Below, in pieces: positions 1 through 8,865 of a stretch of DNA of 64,000 bases (within the stretch, counting starts at the first letter, position 1; each line of letters begins with the position of its first letter). The translations under genes and the position numbers were made by a program. Under the pieces are notes generated by a model. It was not told the origin of the DNA. It did not search any database and saw only the letters and a program-made list of their open reading frames with translations. Origin of the DNA: Candidatus Nitrosocosmicus oleophilus (GTDB lineage Archaea > Thermoproteota > Nitrososphaeria > Nitrososphaerales > Nitrososphaeraceae); NCBI RefSeq assembly GCF_000802205.1, contig NZ_CP012850.1, forward strand, positions 3,250,587 through 3,314,586, written 5' to 3'.

Positions 1-2
1 AG

Positions 3-578
3 CTCTCTACTTCTATGCTTTTTGTAGGAATGTTTAGTTCATTAAGCCTCATTCAAGATAAGAAATCCGGATATCTTAGAAGAATATTAGTCACACCTAC
101 CAGTAATCATACCATATTCTTATCAAAAGTATTAGGAGCTTCAACCCGTGGAATGTTACAAGTTCCAATCGTCTTTGTTGGTGTAATGTTGTTTGGAGTA
201 CACATCCCAGACATATTCGGAATAACGGCTTTTGTAGCGTCACTATTCCTTCTCAGCTTAGGTCTTTCTTCGGTATATCTATTTTTAACTATGAAAAGTT
301 CAGACTGGCAAATCCCTACTGTAGTAGCTAACTTCATAAACCTCCCCCTGATGTTTGCAAGTACCGCTTTATTTACGAGCGAAAACTTTCCACCTTGGAT
401 GCAAACAATTTCAAATATGAATCCTGTTTCATTTTCGTCGACTTTTGGAAGAGAGATAATTATTTCGGGTAGTATCGCTTCTGTTAACTGGATGTATTTT
501 TTTTATCTCTTTATTTTTACTACTTCCATGTTACTAATAGGGGTACTAATAGCGAACAAGACTTTGAAAATTGATTGA
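3..578 (+). CDS. ABC-2 type transporter permease, C-terminal part
   Basis: The reading frame is open to the left edge of the window, so the true start lies upstream and only the permease C-terminal part is seen. A cytoplasmic loop (DKKSGYLRRILVTPTSN) is followed by about four hydrophobic segments and the motif around FENFPPWMQ-type 'SENFPPWMQTIS...NPVSF', the usual last periplasmic loop of ABC-2 permeases. The family exports drugs, lipids or polysaccharide with a separate ATPase, which should lie just outside the window. The substrate cannot be inferred. No downstream partner gene is present. Confidence 0.85.
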   Translation, partial: LSTSMLFVGMFSSLSLIQDKKSGYLRRILVTPTSNHTIFLSKVLGASTRGMLQVPIVFVGVMLFGVHIPDIFGITAFVASLFLLSLGLSSVYLFLTMKSSDWQIPTVVANFINLPLMFASTALFTSENFPPWMQTISNMNPVSFSSTFGREIIISGSIASVNWMYFFYLFIFTTSMLLIGVLIANKTLKID

Positions 579-851
579 TCTAGAAAGTATATGATTTTGA
601 CTTTATTTCATCCCCTTACCAAAACTTTGATCTTTTAAAGACTAAATAATCAGATTGGGTGTGAACCACGTCAAACACGACTTTCCTTTAATTGTATTCG
701 TGCTAATATTCATCTTCAAATCTAAAGGCAACAAATTCTAGATTTATCCAAGCCATATCGAGTTGGATATACCTAGTGGAAAGTATGAAATACATGAAAA
801 CACTGGAAACGAATCATGAAGTCTTTTATACATTTTATTTTATAACAATTA
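579..851. other. intergenic, no gene seen
   Basis: AT-rich spacer between the permease and the interrupted HTH gene. I see no convincing reading frame or structured RNA. Confidence 0.5.
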
Positions 852-1427
852 ATGTATATAGAACAGAAGAAAATAGAAAAAGAAGGTAAAGTAATAGAAC
901 TGTATTTAAAAGGTTATACCCGGCGACAGATTGCTAAGGAACTTAAGATGAGTACTAGAGATGTATGCAGAATAATAAATAACTACAGAGAAAAAATAAA
1001 TCCCACATGAGAAGTATCAAACACATCAAAGGCCTTTACGATGTACTCCGAAGGTAAAGGACCCACAGAAGCAGTGATTGAGTTAGATATTTCACCTTCT
1101 GATGCAGAGAATATGTATTCAGACTATTTGAGATTGAGTGACCGGCAACAGGTAAATGCATTCTATGATGAATTAGAGGAACGTTTACCTGATTTACTTA
1201 GTCTTCATAAAATAGTAAAGAAATATGATAGGGTTGAAAATAGGAAAATCATTAAAAAAAGAACAACAGATCTTGAATATATAATTTCAAAACAGCTGCA
1301 GAAACTACACGATATAGAAATAGAAATCGAACAAAGCTTGGAATATAAATTCGGAATTAAACAGGAAATTCAAATATTAGAGGAACAGCTTGATAACTCT
1401 AGGAAGCGATTTACAAACCAATGGTGA
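852..1427 (+). pseudogene. HTH/coiled-coil protein interrupted by an in-frame TGA
   Basis: An ATG at 852 opens a 52-codon frame with a helix-turn-helix (GYTRRQIAKELKMSTRDVCRI) that ends at TGA 1008-1010. The same frame then continues without another stop to 1427. The continuation reads SKAFTMYSEGKGPTEAVIELD, then a Lys/Glu-rich coiled coil (about residues 110-190). From memory, Nitrososphaeria carry many single-chain proteins with exactly this order: N-terminal HTH, a second HTH-like repeat with a 'GKxPxxVAIELD' core, then a coiled coil. The downstream part could restart at ATG 1041. The likely reading is a recent nonsense mutation, or a gene split into two proteins. A sequencing error is also possible. 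Confidence 0.7.
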
Positions 1428-2016
1428 CAGGATGTATAATGAGTTGTAGGTGATGGTTCCTAGTCTATCAGTTACTAATACCATTTAACACTTGATGATC
1501 CTTTTTTGTGGACATTAATGCTAACACCAGTTAGACATGATCTGATCTACATGAAATGATTCAAAAACATATACTTTTGTATCAGTGTTACATAGGATTT
1601 GATAACAAACTTAATGTCCAAAAACTCACTTATCAGTTTGATCTTTTGATCGGATATTTTATTATGGTAAGGAAATATTCTTTTCCGCTGCTATCATCTA
1701 CCCTTATTTCTTTGATAAACTGTTTAACCAAGGACACCTTTTAAGATCTTTATTGTGTAATTTTGAGACTCTCATGCTTGGGATAATGGTAAAATCTAAA
1801 AGAACAGTCGAATTTTTTCTGTGATTTACCGACCCAATTTTTTGATAATGTTTCTATCCTTATCAACATAAGTAATATCTCCTAAATTAATTAATATAAA
1901 AGCAAAAATAGGAATGAATTGATTAATTCCTTACCTAAGAGTTGTATCATAAAAACAGTAGTTTTAATACTTTTATATTAAATTTATTAAAACTAGTTTA
2001 TGAATCCTATAATCCA
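1428..2016. other. intergenic, no gene seen
   Basis: About 590 bases of AT-rich sequence. A 62-codon frame at 1556-1744 has no recognisable features or promoter, and I do not believe it. Confidence 0.5.
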
Positions 2017-2142
2017 TGCGGTCACCGGGATTTGAATTCCCGCCATGTCTTTATTAAAAGGCACAGTCCCGGGTTACGGGCTTTCTCCATATGAAATCAT
2101 ATATGGAAGGCCAGTGTCCTAACCAAACTAGACGATGACCGC
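2017..2142 (-). tRNA. tRNA-Gly(TCC) with two introns
   Basis: On the minus strand a seven-base acceptor stem (GCGGTCA / TGACCGC, 2136-2142 with 2018-2024) encloses a D arm, an anticodon arm with loop CTTCCAA (anticodon TCC at 2105-2107) and a T arm. The mature molecule is about 73 nt. Two insertions must be removed. One of about 21 nt (2083-2103) lies after position 37, the canonical archaeal site, with a CCATAT/ATATGG central helix. The other, about 31 nt (2037-2067), lies between CCGGG and TTCAAAT in the T arm. Exact splice ends are ambiguous by a few bases. One anticodon-stem pair (28-42) is a U-C mismatch. The discriminator is A at 2017. Confidence 0.85.
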
Positions 2143-2227
2143 AACACAAATTCTTTATTTTGTTCTGATATTAAACTTTTCCAATATGATTATGTATTGT
2201 TAAAGAAAAGTTAATATTGATAACTTT

Positions 2228-2866
2228 TTACTTCCTCTTATTAGAAAAAATATAGTTTAAGAGTGTGTCTATTGCTTTGTTGCTTAATTTATGCTTATAA
2301 TAATTGGATCCTTTTTTTGGTTCCTCAGTTAGTTTGTCCCTTTGTATAAGGTCATAGGATCTATGATCAAGTGCACCCTCAAAATGAACCTTGAATTTCT
2401 TGAGTTTTGAAACTGCAATAGAATCAAAAACCTCTTTTTGCCAAACGGACCCTATGAAATAGATGGTTGGTGGGTTTGGAAGGTTAGTTACTTTAAAGAG
2501 AACGTTATTAATAACAGCTTCAATAGTTTTAGAACTATTATCATTTTCTAAATATTGCTCAGAAATGCCGCCAGCTATCAAGCGGTCGGCAATAACTCGG
2601 GTATATTCATTTTTTGATATCAAAATTACAGAGGTGTTAAACTTGTCGGGTTTTGATTTCATTATGATATCAAATGTTTGGATGCATAATGCAATTCTTC
2701 CAGAGACAAAATCAGGAAGTGATTCATGGACAGTATTATCGGCAGATTCATCGATTATTTCACCATTTGGGCCGTCATCTCTATTAAAATTACAATATAA
2801 AAGTATCAGATTACCATAAGTAAAAGCATTATCAGACAATTTGATAATATGATATATGCTTAACAA
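2228..2866 (-). CDS. DUF218/YdcF-like protein next to cobJ
   Basis: A 212-residue protein of unproven function. The middle has the layout of the DUF218 (YdcF/ElyC) fold: SGRIALCIQTFDIIMK, a strand VILISKNEYTRVIADRL, a segment ISEQYLENDNSSKTIEAV resembling the E-x-x-S-x-(N/K)-T-x-E motif, and a final IYFIGSVWQKEVF strand. It lies 46 bases downstream of cobJ on the same strand, so the two may be cotranscribed. A role in cobalamin synthesis is only a guess from position. The start is the first ATG; no ribosome-binding site is evident. Confidence 0.6.
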   Translation of the reverse strand: MLSIYHIIKLSDNAFTYGNLILLYCNFNRDDGPNGEIIDESADNTVHESLPDFVSGRIALCIQTFDIIMKSKPDKFNTSVILISKNEYTRVIADRLIAGGISEQYLENDNSSKTIEAVINNVLFKVTNLPNPPTIYFIGSVWQKEVFDSIAVSKLKKFKVHFEGALDHRSYDLIQRDKLTEEPKKGSNYYKHKLSNKAIDTLLNYIFSNKRK

Positions 2867-2912
2867 ATTTATAGATAACGAAAATCAACCAAATATGAGG
2901 TAAAGTTGATCT

Positions 2913-3686
2913 CTATTTTACCAATTGGTATTTAGATCGATACCCCCTCGGATTTATCATCATATCATCATAATTATACGAAGATGAATTTCCTATAATA
3001 ATCGTAGTTATCATGCCCATCATGTCAGGATAATCTAACATTTTTTCTAAATTAGTGAGAACAATTGACTGACTGTCTCTAAAAGCGCCTTTTACTATTG
3101 CAACTGGAGTTTCGGGGTTCCTATATTTTAGAAAAATTTCTCGTGCATCCTTAAGTTGGTGTATTCGTTTTTTACTCGATGGATTATACACAACAGTAAC
3201 GAAGTCGCCCAAAGCAGCAGCCTCAACTCGTTTAACGATAATCTCCCACGGTACCAACAGGTCACTCATGCTCACAACTGCAAAATCGGTCATCAGAGGG
3301 GATCCAATAAGTGCACTGCATGAATTCAAAGACGAGACTCCAGGTACACATTCAACATCAATTCCATTGCCTTTTTTCCATCCTTTTTCAGCGAGGATTT
3401 CATATATCAAACCAACCATTCCGTATATTCCAGGATCTCCTGATGAAACTAGTGATACAATACCCCCTTTTTCAGCGAAATCTATGGCTTGATTAGCTCG
3501 ATCTACCTCTTGAGTCATCGGATATCTGTAAACTTCTTTACCGCTAATAAGATCCTCTACCAATGATACATAAGTTTCATATCCCACGATGATTTGGCTC
3601 TCTTCAATTACTTGTTTAGCGCGAAAGGTCATATGATCATGATGGCCTGGCCCAACTCCCACAACGTATAATTTTCCTGAATTCAT
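2913..3686 (-). CDS. cobJ: precorrin-3B C17-methyltransferase (CobJ/CbiH)
   Basis: This enzyme uses SAM to methylate C17 of the tetrapyrrole with ring contraction during cobalamin synthesis. At 257 residues it is normal for the family. The N-terminal VGVGPGHHDHMT (residues 9-20), SSGDPGIYGM (81-90) and the PGVSSLNSCSALIGSP segment (115-130) are the standard tetrapyrrole methylase signatures, and the C-terminal TTIIIGNS strand is also typical. It is followed 46 bases later by a DUF218-like gene. No other cob genes lie in the window. It is relevant that a B12-binding protein is encoded at 36862-37779. Confidence 0.93.
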   Translation of the reverse strand: MNSGKLYVVGVGPGHHDHMTFRAKQVIEESQIIVGYETYVSLVEDLISGKEVYRYPMTQEVDRANQAIDFAEKGGIVSLVSSGDPGIYGMVGLIYEILAEKGWKKGNGIDVECVPGVSSLNSCSALIGSPLMTDFAVVSMSDLLVPWEIIVKRVEAAALGDFVTVVYNPSSKKRIHQLKDAREIFLKYRNPETPVAIVKGAFRDSQSIVLTNLEKMLDYPDMMGMITTIIIGNSSSYNYDDMMINPRGYRSKYQLVK

Positions 3687-3868
3687 TACAAGATATTAAC
3701 CATCTGTATTCATTTATTTATTTACTTTCTTTTCTTCAAATTAATTGCGCAAATCGTTGTATCATATTAAGATTCATGATAATCTAAATGATATCTATGT
3801 AATCGAAAGAAATAATCAAATTTGGATGCTTGGATATGTCATGTAAAATGTTATGATCACAAACTAAA

Positions 3869-5281
3869 TCAAAATGTCTTGCCTAAATTAAACTCTTTAT
3901 ACAATGACCTAACTGCTTTTTCACAATCATCATCCCTTACAATGAAGGCCAGATTCAGTTCAGAGGACCCCTGGACTATCATTATGACATTGACATCCTC
4001 CTTGGCTATGGAAGAAAAAACTCTGCCAGCAATTCCTTTGATTCCACGCATACCTGAACCCACTACAGTAACTATTGAAACATCCTCTAATACGTTTAGA
4101 TGTTTAATCACTTTTCCCAACAATTTCAACTCCAGGGATGTTATTGCCTTGCCCAAATCGTCCTTTCTCAATACCACAGAAATACTTGATTCAGAGGGAC
4201 CTTGAGATATCATCATTATGTTTACTTTATTCTTTGCCAGGGTATCAAAAATGTTTGCAGCTGTTCCAGGTGATCCCACCATTCCCCCACCACTAACGTC
4301 TATTAATGCAGTATTCCTTATTGCGATTATGGATTTAATGATATTGTTGGATATTCTCAAATTTTGGGTTATTGTAGTTCCCGGGTGAGACAAATTAAAT
4401 GCATTTCTTAATCTGAGTGGGATATTTGAATCCATTACTGGCTCCAAAGCTCTTGGATGGATATATTTTGCTCCGAATAGCACCATTTCAGCTGCTTCGC
4501 TATAAGATATTTCGTCAAGTACTTGTGCATCTTTTACGATCAAAGGTTCTGCAGTTAGTAAGCCATCCACATCACTCCATAAGTATACCTCGTCCGCATT
4601 AATACAGGAAGCTATTATTGTTGCAGTGTAATCAGAACCACTTCGACCCAAGGTTGTAATATATCCATGCTGGTCTGCTGCTATGTATCCAGTAATTACA
4701 GGAATTTTTCCTTCTAGAATCAAAGGAATAAGTTTAGCATTTACTCTGAACTTTGTGGTATTCATCAAAGGTCTTGCTTCACCAAAATTAGAATCTGTGA
4801 CGATACCAATCTCTTTTCCAGTAAGAAAATCAGAATCCAAGTTGTTATTTCGTAATGCATAACTCACTATTGGAGCTGCTAATCGTTCTCCAAATGATAA
4901 CATATGATCCAAAGACCTTGGAGTAATTTCAGAAATTAAGACTAATCCTTCTAGAATGGCTTGGAATTCTTTCATAGTATCCAAGATTACTTTCTTGGCT
5001 TCTGCTTGCAATTTCTGATCGGTTATGGCATTATTAATCAAATCAAGATGAAGACGGGTCATTTCATCTATGAAAGTCTTTATCGCACTCCTTTTTCCCT
5101 TTATTATCAGTTCAGAAAGCATGATAATTTTGTCTGTTACTCCAGAGATAGCAGAGATTACACAAACAATCTCATTATCTTTTCCCTCTAAGTTTTTAAA
5201 AGAATTTACAATATTTACAAGAGTCTTTATTTTTGACGATGAGTCTAATACAGACCCTCCGAACTTCATTATTATTCTCAT
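3869..5281 (-). CDS. lysC: aspartate kinase
   Basis: Aspartate kinase phosphorylates aspartate as the first step toward threonine, methionine and lysine. The 470-residue chain begins MRIIMKFGGSVLDSS with the KFGGS nucleotide site, carries SFGERL (129-134), the GRSGSDYTA motif (212-220) and WSDVDG (235-240), and ends with two ACT regulatory domains (about 320-390 and 395-465), the second starting VSIVTVVGSGM. This is the monofunctional, feedback-regulated form. No homoserine dehydrogenase lies alongside. It stands alone between cobJ and the pcn cluster. Confidence 0.95.
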   Translation of the reverse strand: MRIIMKFGGSVLDSSSKIKTLVNIVNSFKNLEGKDNEIVCVISAISGVTDKIIMLSELIIKGKRSAIKTFIDEMTRLHLDLINNAITDQKLQAEAKKVILDTMKEFQAILEGLVLISEITPRSLDHMLSFGERLAAPIVSYALRNNNLDSDFLTGKEIGIVTDSNFGEARPLMNTTKFRVNAKLIPLILEGKIPVITGYIAADQHGYITTLGRSGSDYTATIIASCINADEVYLWSDVDGLLTAEPLIVKDAQVLDEISYSEAAEMVLFGAKYIHPRALEPVMDSNIPLRLRNAFNLSHPGTTITQNLRISNNIIKSIIAIRNTALIDVSGGGMVGSPGTAANIFDTLAKNKVNIMMISQGPSESSISVVLRKDDLGKAITSLELKLLGKVIKHLNVLEDVSIVTVVGSGMRGIKGIAGRVFSSIAKEDVNVIMIVQGSSELNLAFIVRDDDCEKAVRSLYKEFNLGKTF

Positions 5282-5418
5282 ATCAACGAATTACATGGTT
5301 TATTAACCAATGGGATTAATAGAGTATTCTAAATCCAAAATTTGAACATGTTTTTCTAGGCTAATAGTCAATAAGGACATTTGAAATATGACTATAGTCT
5401 AGACAACTTTGTTCTGTT

Positions 5419-6180
5419 CTAATCTTGTACTCGTGGTGCTAAATAAAAATGAATTCTACCTATGTTGGCGATCCTAAATTCAAGACGTATTGGCATCTTT
5501 GTAGAATATTCAATCGCAGCTGACACACCAACAGTGCTCACCGATTTTACGATTTTCAAAAGATAGTCAAGACTATAAGTTGCCTTTGATTCTTCTTTAA
5601 CATTAATCTCTTCTAATCCTTCGCTATTTGGTTCCATCGTAACAACAGCTTCACCAGTATCACTTTTGCCTACAAACTCGATCCTATCAGGGTAGGATTC
5701 AATTTCAACATATTCTGATACAACCTCTATATCAGATAAGATCTTATCAAAAGAAGATAAAGAAAGCAGGAGTTTAGAATTAAATGATAGTTTTGGTAAC
5801 GGTGTAGATACAGTCGTACTCTCTATGAGACGCATTTTATATTCTCTTTTGTAACTACCCATAGTTTTTATCCTCAAGACATCTTCATCAATAATAGATA
5901 CCTCCAATTCATCTTTTTTGTCTGTTCGCTTTATCAATTTTGAAAATTCAGAAATTCGGACCCCAAATTTTAGCTCAGAATCGCATTTATAACTTTCAAA
6001 TGCAGTATTGGGCCAAAAAATATCAATTAATGCTACATGCGATGGGTCCATTCCCCTGAAGGAAATTCCCTCCGAAGTGGCTTCAAATGTGGCTTCATCT
6101 ACTAGAGTAGATATAGCTGAATTAACAACCTTCCATTCTTCTGGGGACTTTGTTTTCGCTTCAAACATCAAATTAATCAA
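5419..6180 (-). CDS. pcn: DNA polymerase sliding clamp (PCNA)
   Basis: PCNA forms the ring that tethers replicative polymerase, ligase and FEN1 to DNA. The 253-residue length, the FRGMDPSHVALIDIFWP segment near residue 41, KLLLSLSSFDKILSDIE, and the C-terminal MPIRLEFRIANIGRIHFYLAPR are characteristic. Translation may begin at the ATG at 6180 or at the internal ATG four codons later (MFEAKTKSPEEW), which fits the family better. It is the last gene of an rpoL-tfs-pcn cluster on the minus strand, linking transcription and replication genes. Confidence 0.95.
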   Translation of the reverse strand: MINLMFEAKTKSPEEWKVVNSAISTLVDEATFEATSEGISFRGMDPSHVALIDIFWPNTAFESYKCDSELKFGVRISEFSKLIKRTDKKDELEVSIIDEDVLRIKTMGSYKREYKMRLIESTTVSTPLPKLSFNSKLLLSLSSFDKILSDIEVVSEYVEIESYPDRIEFVGKSDTGEAVVTMEPNSEGLEEINVKEESKATYSLDYLLKIVKSVSTVGVSAAIEYSTKMPIRLEFRIANIGRIHFYLAPRVQD

Positions 6181-6228
6181 CTAAAAGAACAATCATCTAT
6201 AAATTCCATGGGATATCTAAAATCGTTC

Positions 6229-6573
6229 TTAAGAATAATTTCTCCAAGTATGGCTGCATTTTGTACACCTATAGAATTGAGTGGTGGCTTCATCAGCAGA
6301 TCTTGTCTGCAGCATCCACCAAAAGGCCATATTATTGAGACACTTTGGACATTCCATATTCGTTGTAGGCAGTGCCTCAATAGGCTTTTCAGAGTCCATT
6401 ATCTTTAGAGGATCATCAGAATAGTCATAATTAGAAACAGTTTGGATCACACTTGCAGTGGTAGTAGTACCATTTGTCTCACTCGCAACTATATGCCCAC
6501 ACTTTAGGCATGTTAGGACTTTTTCCTCTTGCCTATTCCTTAAACGTGCATCGCATTTTGGACAAAATTTCAT
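6229..6573 (-). CDS. tfs: transcription elongation factor TFS
   Basis: TFS resembles both RPB9 and TFIIS and stimulates transcript cleavage by stalled archaeal RNA polymerase. The 114-residue protein has an N-terminal zinc ribbon (C4, C7, C22, C25), a linker, and a C-terminal zinc ribbon (CPKC at 75-78, CTKC at 103-106). The acidic pair in RSADEATTQFYRC (D94, E95) is the cleavage-stimulating hairpin tip, so the protein should be active. It lies 48 bases upstream of pcn and 19 bases downstream of rpoL, and is probably cotranscribed with both. Confidence 0.93.
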   Translation of the reverse strand: MKFCPKCDARLRNRQEEKVLTCLKCGHIVASETNGTTTTASVIQTVSNYDYSDDPLKIMDSEKPIEALPTTNMECPKCLNNMAFWWMLQTRSADEATTQFYRCTKCSHTWRNYS

Positions 6574-6592
6574 TTACTAATTATCACCGCAT

Positions 6593-6871
6593 TCAATTTC
6601 CTATCGTGAGCTTTAGCATGCCGGCAAGATCATTTGTAAATTTAATAGCTGACTCTACGGATTCACCTAGTGCCTTATAAGGCTCGTTCTTATTGGTTAG
6701 TATCTTTAACATGTATTCTTTGATTAGAGGATGCTTTAATACAACACCTGCAAACTTATTATCAGCATTCTTTTGTAGTTCATGTTGAATTATATATAAA
6801 ATAGATATATCTACGTCGTGTATTTTAAATTCTAATTCTTTGTCCCTAGCATGTGTAACCTCAGCATGCAT
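6593..6871 (-). CDS. rpoL: RNA polymerase subunit L (Rpo11)
   Basis: This is the archaeal counterpart of RPB11, which pairs with subunit D to seed polymerase assembly. The frame is open further upstream to 7027, but I place the start at ATG 6871 (MHAEVTHARDKELEFKI). That gives a normal 92-residue RpoL, and an ATTTATATCC TATA box lies about 29 bases upstream (centre near 6900), fitting a leaderless transcript. The core KFAGVVLKHPLIKEYMLKILT matches the conserved 'HPL' strand of the family. It heads the rpoL-tfs-pcn cluster. Confidence 0.9.
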   Translation of the reverse strand: MHAEVTHARDKELEFKIHDVDISILYIIQHELQKNADNKFAGVVLKHPLIKEYMLKILTNKNEPYKALGESVESAIKFTNDLAGMLKLTIGN

Positions 6872-6895
6872 ATATAAAAGACAACTACATATTGA

Positions 6896-6906
6896 GGATA
6901 TAAATG
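6896..6906. promoter_or_regulatory. possible shared TATA box between divergent genes
   Basis: The sequence GGATATAAATG reads as a TATA box in both directions. It is about 29 bases from the rpoL ATG (6871) and about 26 bases from a TTG (6927) of the plus-strand gene. A second TATA-like run, ATATATAAAAG, lies at 6870-6880. Assignment is by spacing only. Confidence 0.5.
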
Positions 6907-6926
6907 ATACCTTCTCAGTATCTAAA

Positions 6927-7442
6927 TTGGACGAAAATGAAAGTCGAATCAGTGCTTTAACCTTGGGAGGAGCACAAGAAAGGCCAATGAATGAGAAATT
7001 GTATATGTTGACCTTAAGTTTTTCCATTGAGGGATTTATTCGACAAGTATTAACGCAAAAAAATTGGGAGAAAGCTTATAATAAACATGATAATTCACTG
7101 AGACTCACTATCAAACTAGACATCAAAAATAACGGAAGAATTATTGAATCAATAAAATTGATAAGAAAAGCTATTTTTTTCTGGACCAGAAATCCAAAAA
7201 TTGATCATAGGATTTGGATTATGATAGTTAAAGATGACACCCCTTTTTATCCATTAGAGGAGGAGGAAGCTAGACAGTTGTTATTTGATTTTAACAGAGA
7301 CATAGAAATAAAACCTGAAGCACTGAAGAAAGGCAAGAACAACATCGCTGTATTTGTGGAATTGTCATGGGGCAAGCATGAATTCATAGAGAAGAACACT
7401 TTGAAAAAAGAATCTAACATCCAACAGATAGAAAAAGATTAG
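6927..7442 (+). CDS. conserved-looking protein of unknown function
   Basis: The C-terminal 150 residues look like a folded domain: strands around RLTIKLDIKNNGRIIESIKL, a basic WTRNPKIDHRIWIMIVKDD stretch, an acidic helix PLEEEEARQLLFDF, and a strand NNIAVFVELSWGKHEF. I do not recognise the family. The frame is open from 6840, but TTG 6927 sits 26 bases after a good TATA box and is my preferred start; ATG 6987 (MNEKLYMLTLSFSIEGF) is the alternative. It is divergent from rpoL and shares its promoter region. Confidence 0.65.
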   Translation: MDENESRISALTLGGAQERPMNEKLYMLTLSFSIEGFIRQVLTQKNWEKAYNKHDNSLRLTIKLDIKNNGRIIESIKLIRKAIFFWTRNPKIDHRIWIMIVKDDTPFYPLEEEEARQLLFDFNRDIEIKPEALKKGKNNIAVFVELSWGKHEFIEKNTLKKESNIQQIEKD

Positions 7443-7495
7443 ACTTACTAATCAGAATAATTCAATTTAAATATAACATATAATTGCCATCTATT

Positions 7496-7642
7496 ATGGC
7501 TAAATTTGATGGTATCAAAGGACAAGAGCTTCTAGATGTTGAAGAGAAAGACAACGAATTGACATTAATATTCAAAGACAATAGGTTCTTATTTGTAAAA
7601 ACAGAAAACGGAAAATTGATAATTGATTCGGTACCAGAATGA
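7496..7642 (+). CDS. small hypothetical protein (48 aa)
   Basis: An ATG at 7496 opens a 48-codon frame beginning MAKFDGIKGQELLDVEEKD and ending IIDSVPE. It alternates charged turns and short hydrophobic strands (LTLIFKD, FLFVKT, KLIIDS), consistent with a tiny beta protein. A TATA-like TTTAAATATAAC lies about 26 bases before the start. Family unknown. Confidence 0.6.
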   Translation: MAKFDGIKGQELLDVEEKDNELTLIFKDNRFLFVKTENGKLIIDSVPE

Positions 7643-7700
7643 TATGCTAGTTAACCTATCTTAGGCCTCATGACTTGAATTTTAAGAAAATTAATCTATT

Positions 7701-8054
7701 TCATATTTCAACTAAAATTTTCTCATCATTTAAATGAATCTTGTAGATTTTAAGATCGTCAGAATGTCTCCATTGTTCATTTTGCTCAATCCAAGTTTCA
7801 TCTTTTTTCCATGACTTCATGTTTTCTAGTTTTCCTGTAAAAATATTATATTCGTATCCGTGCATATAACAAACTACCTTATCTCCAAGAAAGCTTCCCT
7901 TGGACAGAGACGCACCCTTATGTGGACACCTATTGTTAAAAGCATATATTCTATTGTTCCTTTTTCCAATCAAAATTTCTTCTCTTTCTACAGTGATTTT
8001 CTCAAAGGAATTTTCTTTTAATTCGTTCAATTTCAAACCGGTATCAAAAATCAC
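7701..8054 (-). CDS. Rieske [2Fe-2S] ferredoxin-type protein
   Basis: A 117-residue soluble Rieske domain. The cluster ligands are C43 and H45 in CPHKGASL and C62 and H65 in CYMHGYEY. There is no signal peptide or membrane anchor, so it is a cytoplasmic ferredoxin-like Rieske protein of the kind that feeds oxygenases or reductases, not the complex III subunit. No oxygenase gene is adjacent, so its partner is unknown. Confidence 0.88.
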   Translation of the reverse strand: MIFDTGLKLNELKENSFEKITVEREEILIGKRNNRIYAFNNRCPHKGASLSKGSFLGDKVVCYMHGYEYNIFTGKLENMKSWKKDETWIEQNEQWRHSDDLKIYKIHLNDEKILVEI

Positions 8055-8120
8055 GAATACAATTGAAAAAATCCTCTTTATAAATTGATCAAGGTTTTGT
8101 ACATCGATAAAATAAAAAAA

Positions 8121-8393
8121 TTAGAGTATTGGTTTTGTCATGGTTATTGATTCGGTCATTTGCTTATACAGTATCAGAAATCGTCTTCCTTTTTCAGTCA
8201 TCTTATAAATTTGAGCCCCATCATCATAAATGATCAAGTCGTTTTTCATAAGGTTAGATAAGTATTCTTTCATTTGAAGAAACGAAAGATATACTTTGTA
8301 CATGATTTTAGCCTGTATCGCTCCATTATCACCTACTGTTTCAAGGATCATTGCTATAATTTCTAGGCGGCTTCTATTTTTCATTTTATCCAA
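8121..8393 (-). CDS. winged-helix DNA-binding protein
   Basis: A 90-residue protein with the compact archaeal winged helix layout: helix SRLEIIAMILETV, recognition region GAIQAKIMYKVYLSFLQMKEYLSNLMKNDLI, and wing IYKMTEKGRRFLILYKQM. Proteins of this size and pattern are common transcription regulators in Nitrososphaeria. No effector domain is present. It is a single gene 66 bases downstream of the Rieske gene's start, on the same strand. Confidence 0.8.
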   Translation of the reverse strand: MDKMKNRSRLEIIAMILETVGDNGAIQAKIMYKVYLSFLQMKEYLSNLMKNDLIIYDDGAQIYKMTEKGRRFLILYKQMTESITMTKPIL

Positions 8394-8865
8394 ATTATTA
8401 AGAAATTTAAAAAATAAAAACGGAGCAATACTAAGACCAATAGATATCTTTTAGTGATTTTTTAGCTTTGATGGTATTGATATTATAATATAGATGATAC
8501 TAATCATTCAAACAAGCAGTTTAATATTAAAAAGATGACAATTAGGAATTTAACTAGGAGAATGAATGTTCATCTGCTGGTGAAAAAAATAAAAAGTCTT
8601 ACATTTAACCAAATCTTCCTTCCTTTATTGTAATATTGGAGAATTTAATCTATTAAGCCTGAGAGGAAATGTGCTCTGATTATTAAGCACAGTGTAAATA
8701 AAGACTGCATAAAAGAAACCCCCTTTCAAATTTGTAATTGCAGCATAGATATAGATTAATAGAATATTTCAAACTGGCATAGAGTATGCTACTTTGGAGA
8801 TCTTCCTTATTAATTCAATGCCATAGAGCAAAGATAAATAAAATATTTCAGTAACAAAGCATGTA
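8394..8865. other. intergenic, no gene seen
   Basis: About 470 bases of AT-rich sequence between divergent genes. I see no reading frame. The last part (AAATAAAATATTT near 8835) can hold the asnS TATA box. Confidence 0.5.

Noticed and set aside
1008-1010. TGA as selenocysteine
   Set aside because: No selenocysteine machinery or hairpin seen, and the family has no Cys at this place.
1556-1744. 62-codon frame in a long spacer
   Set aside because: No promoter at the right distance and no domain pattern.
2463-2819. 118-codon frame antisense to the DUF218-like gene
   Set aside because: Mirror of a better-supported gene.
6593-7027. RpoL extended to 144 residues
   Set aside because: The extra 52 residues have no family match and cover the divergent promoter; the shorter form fits RpoL size and TATA spacing.
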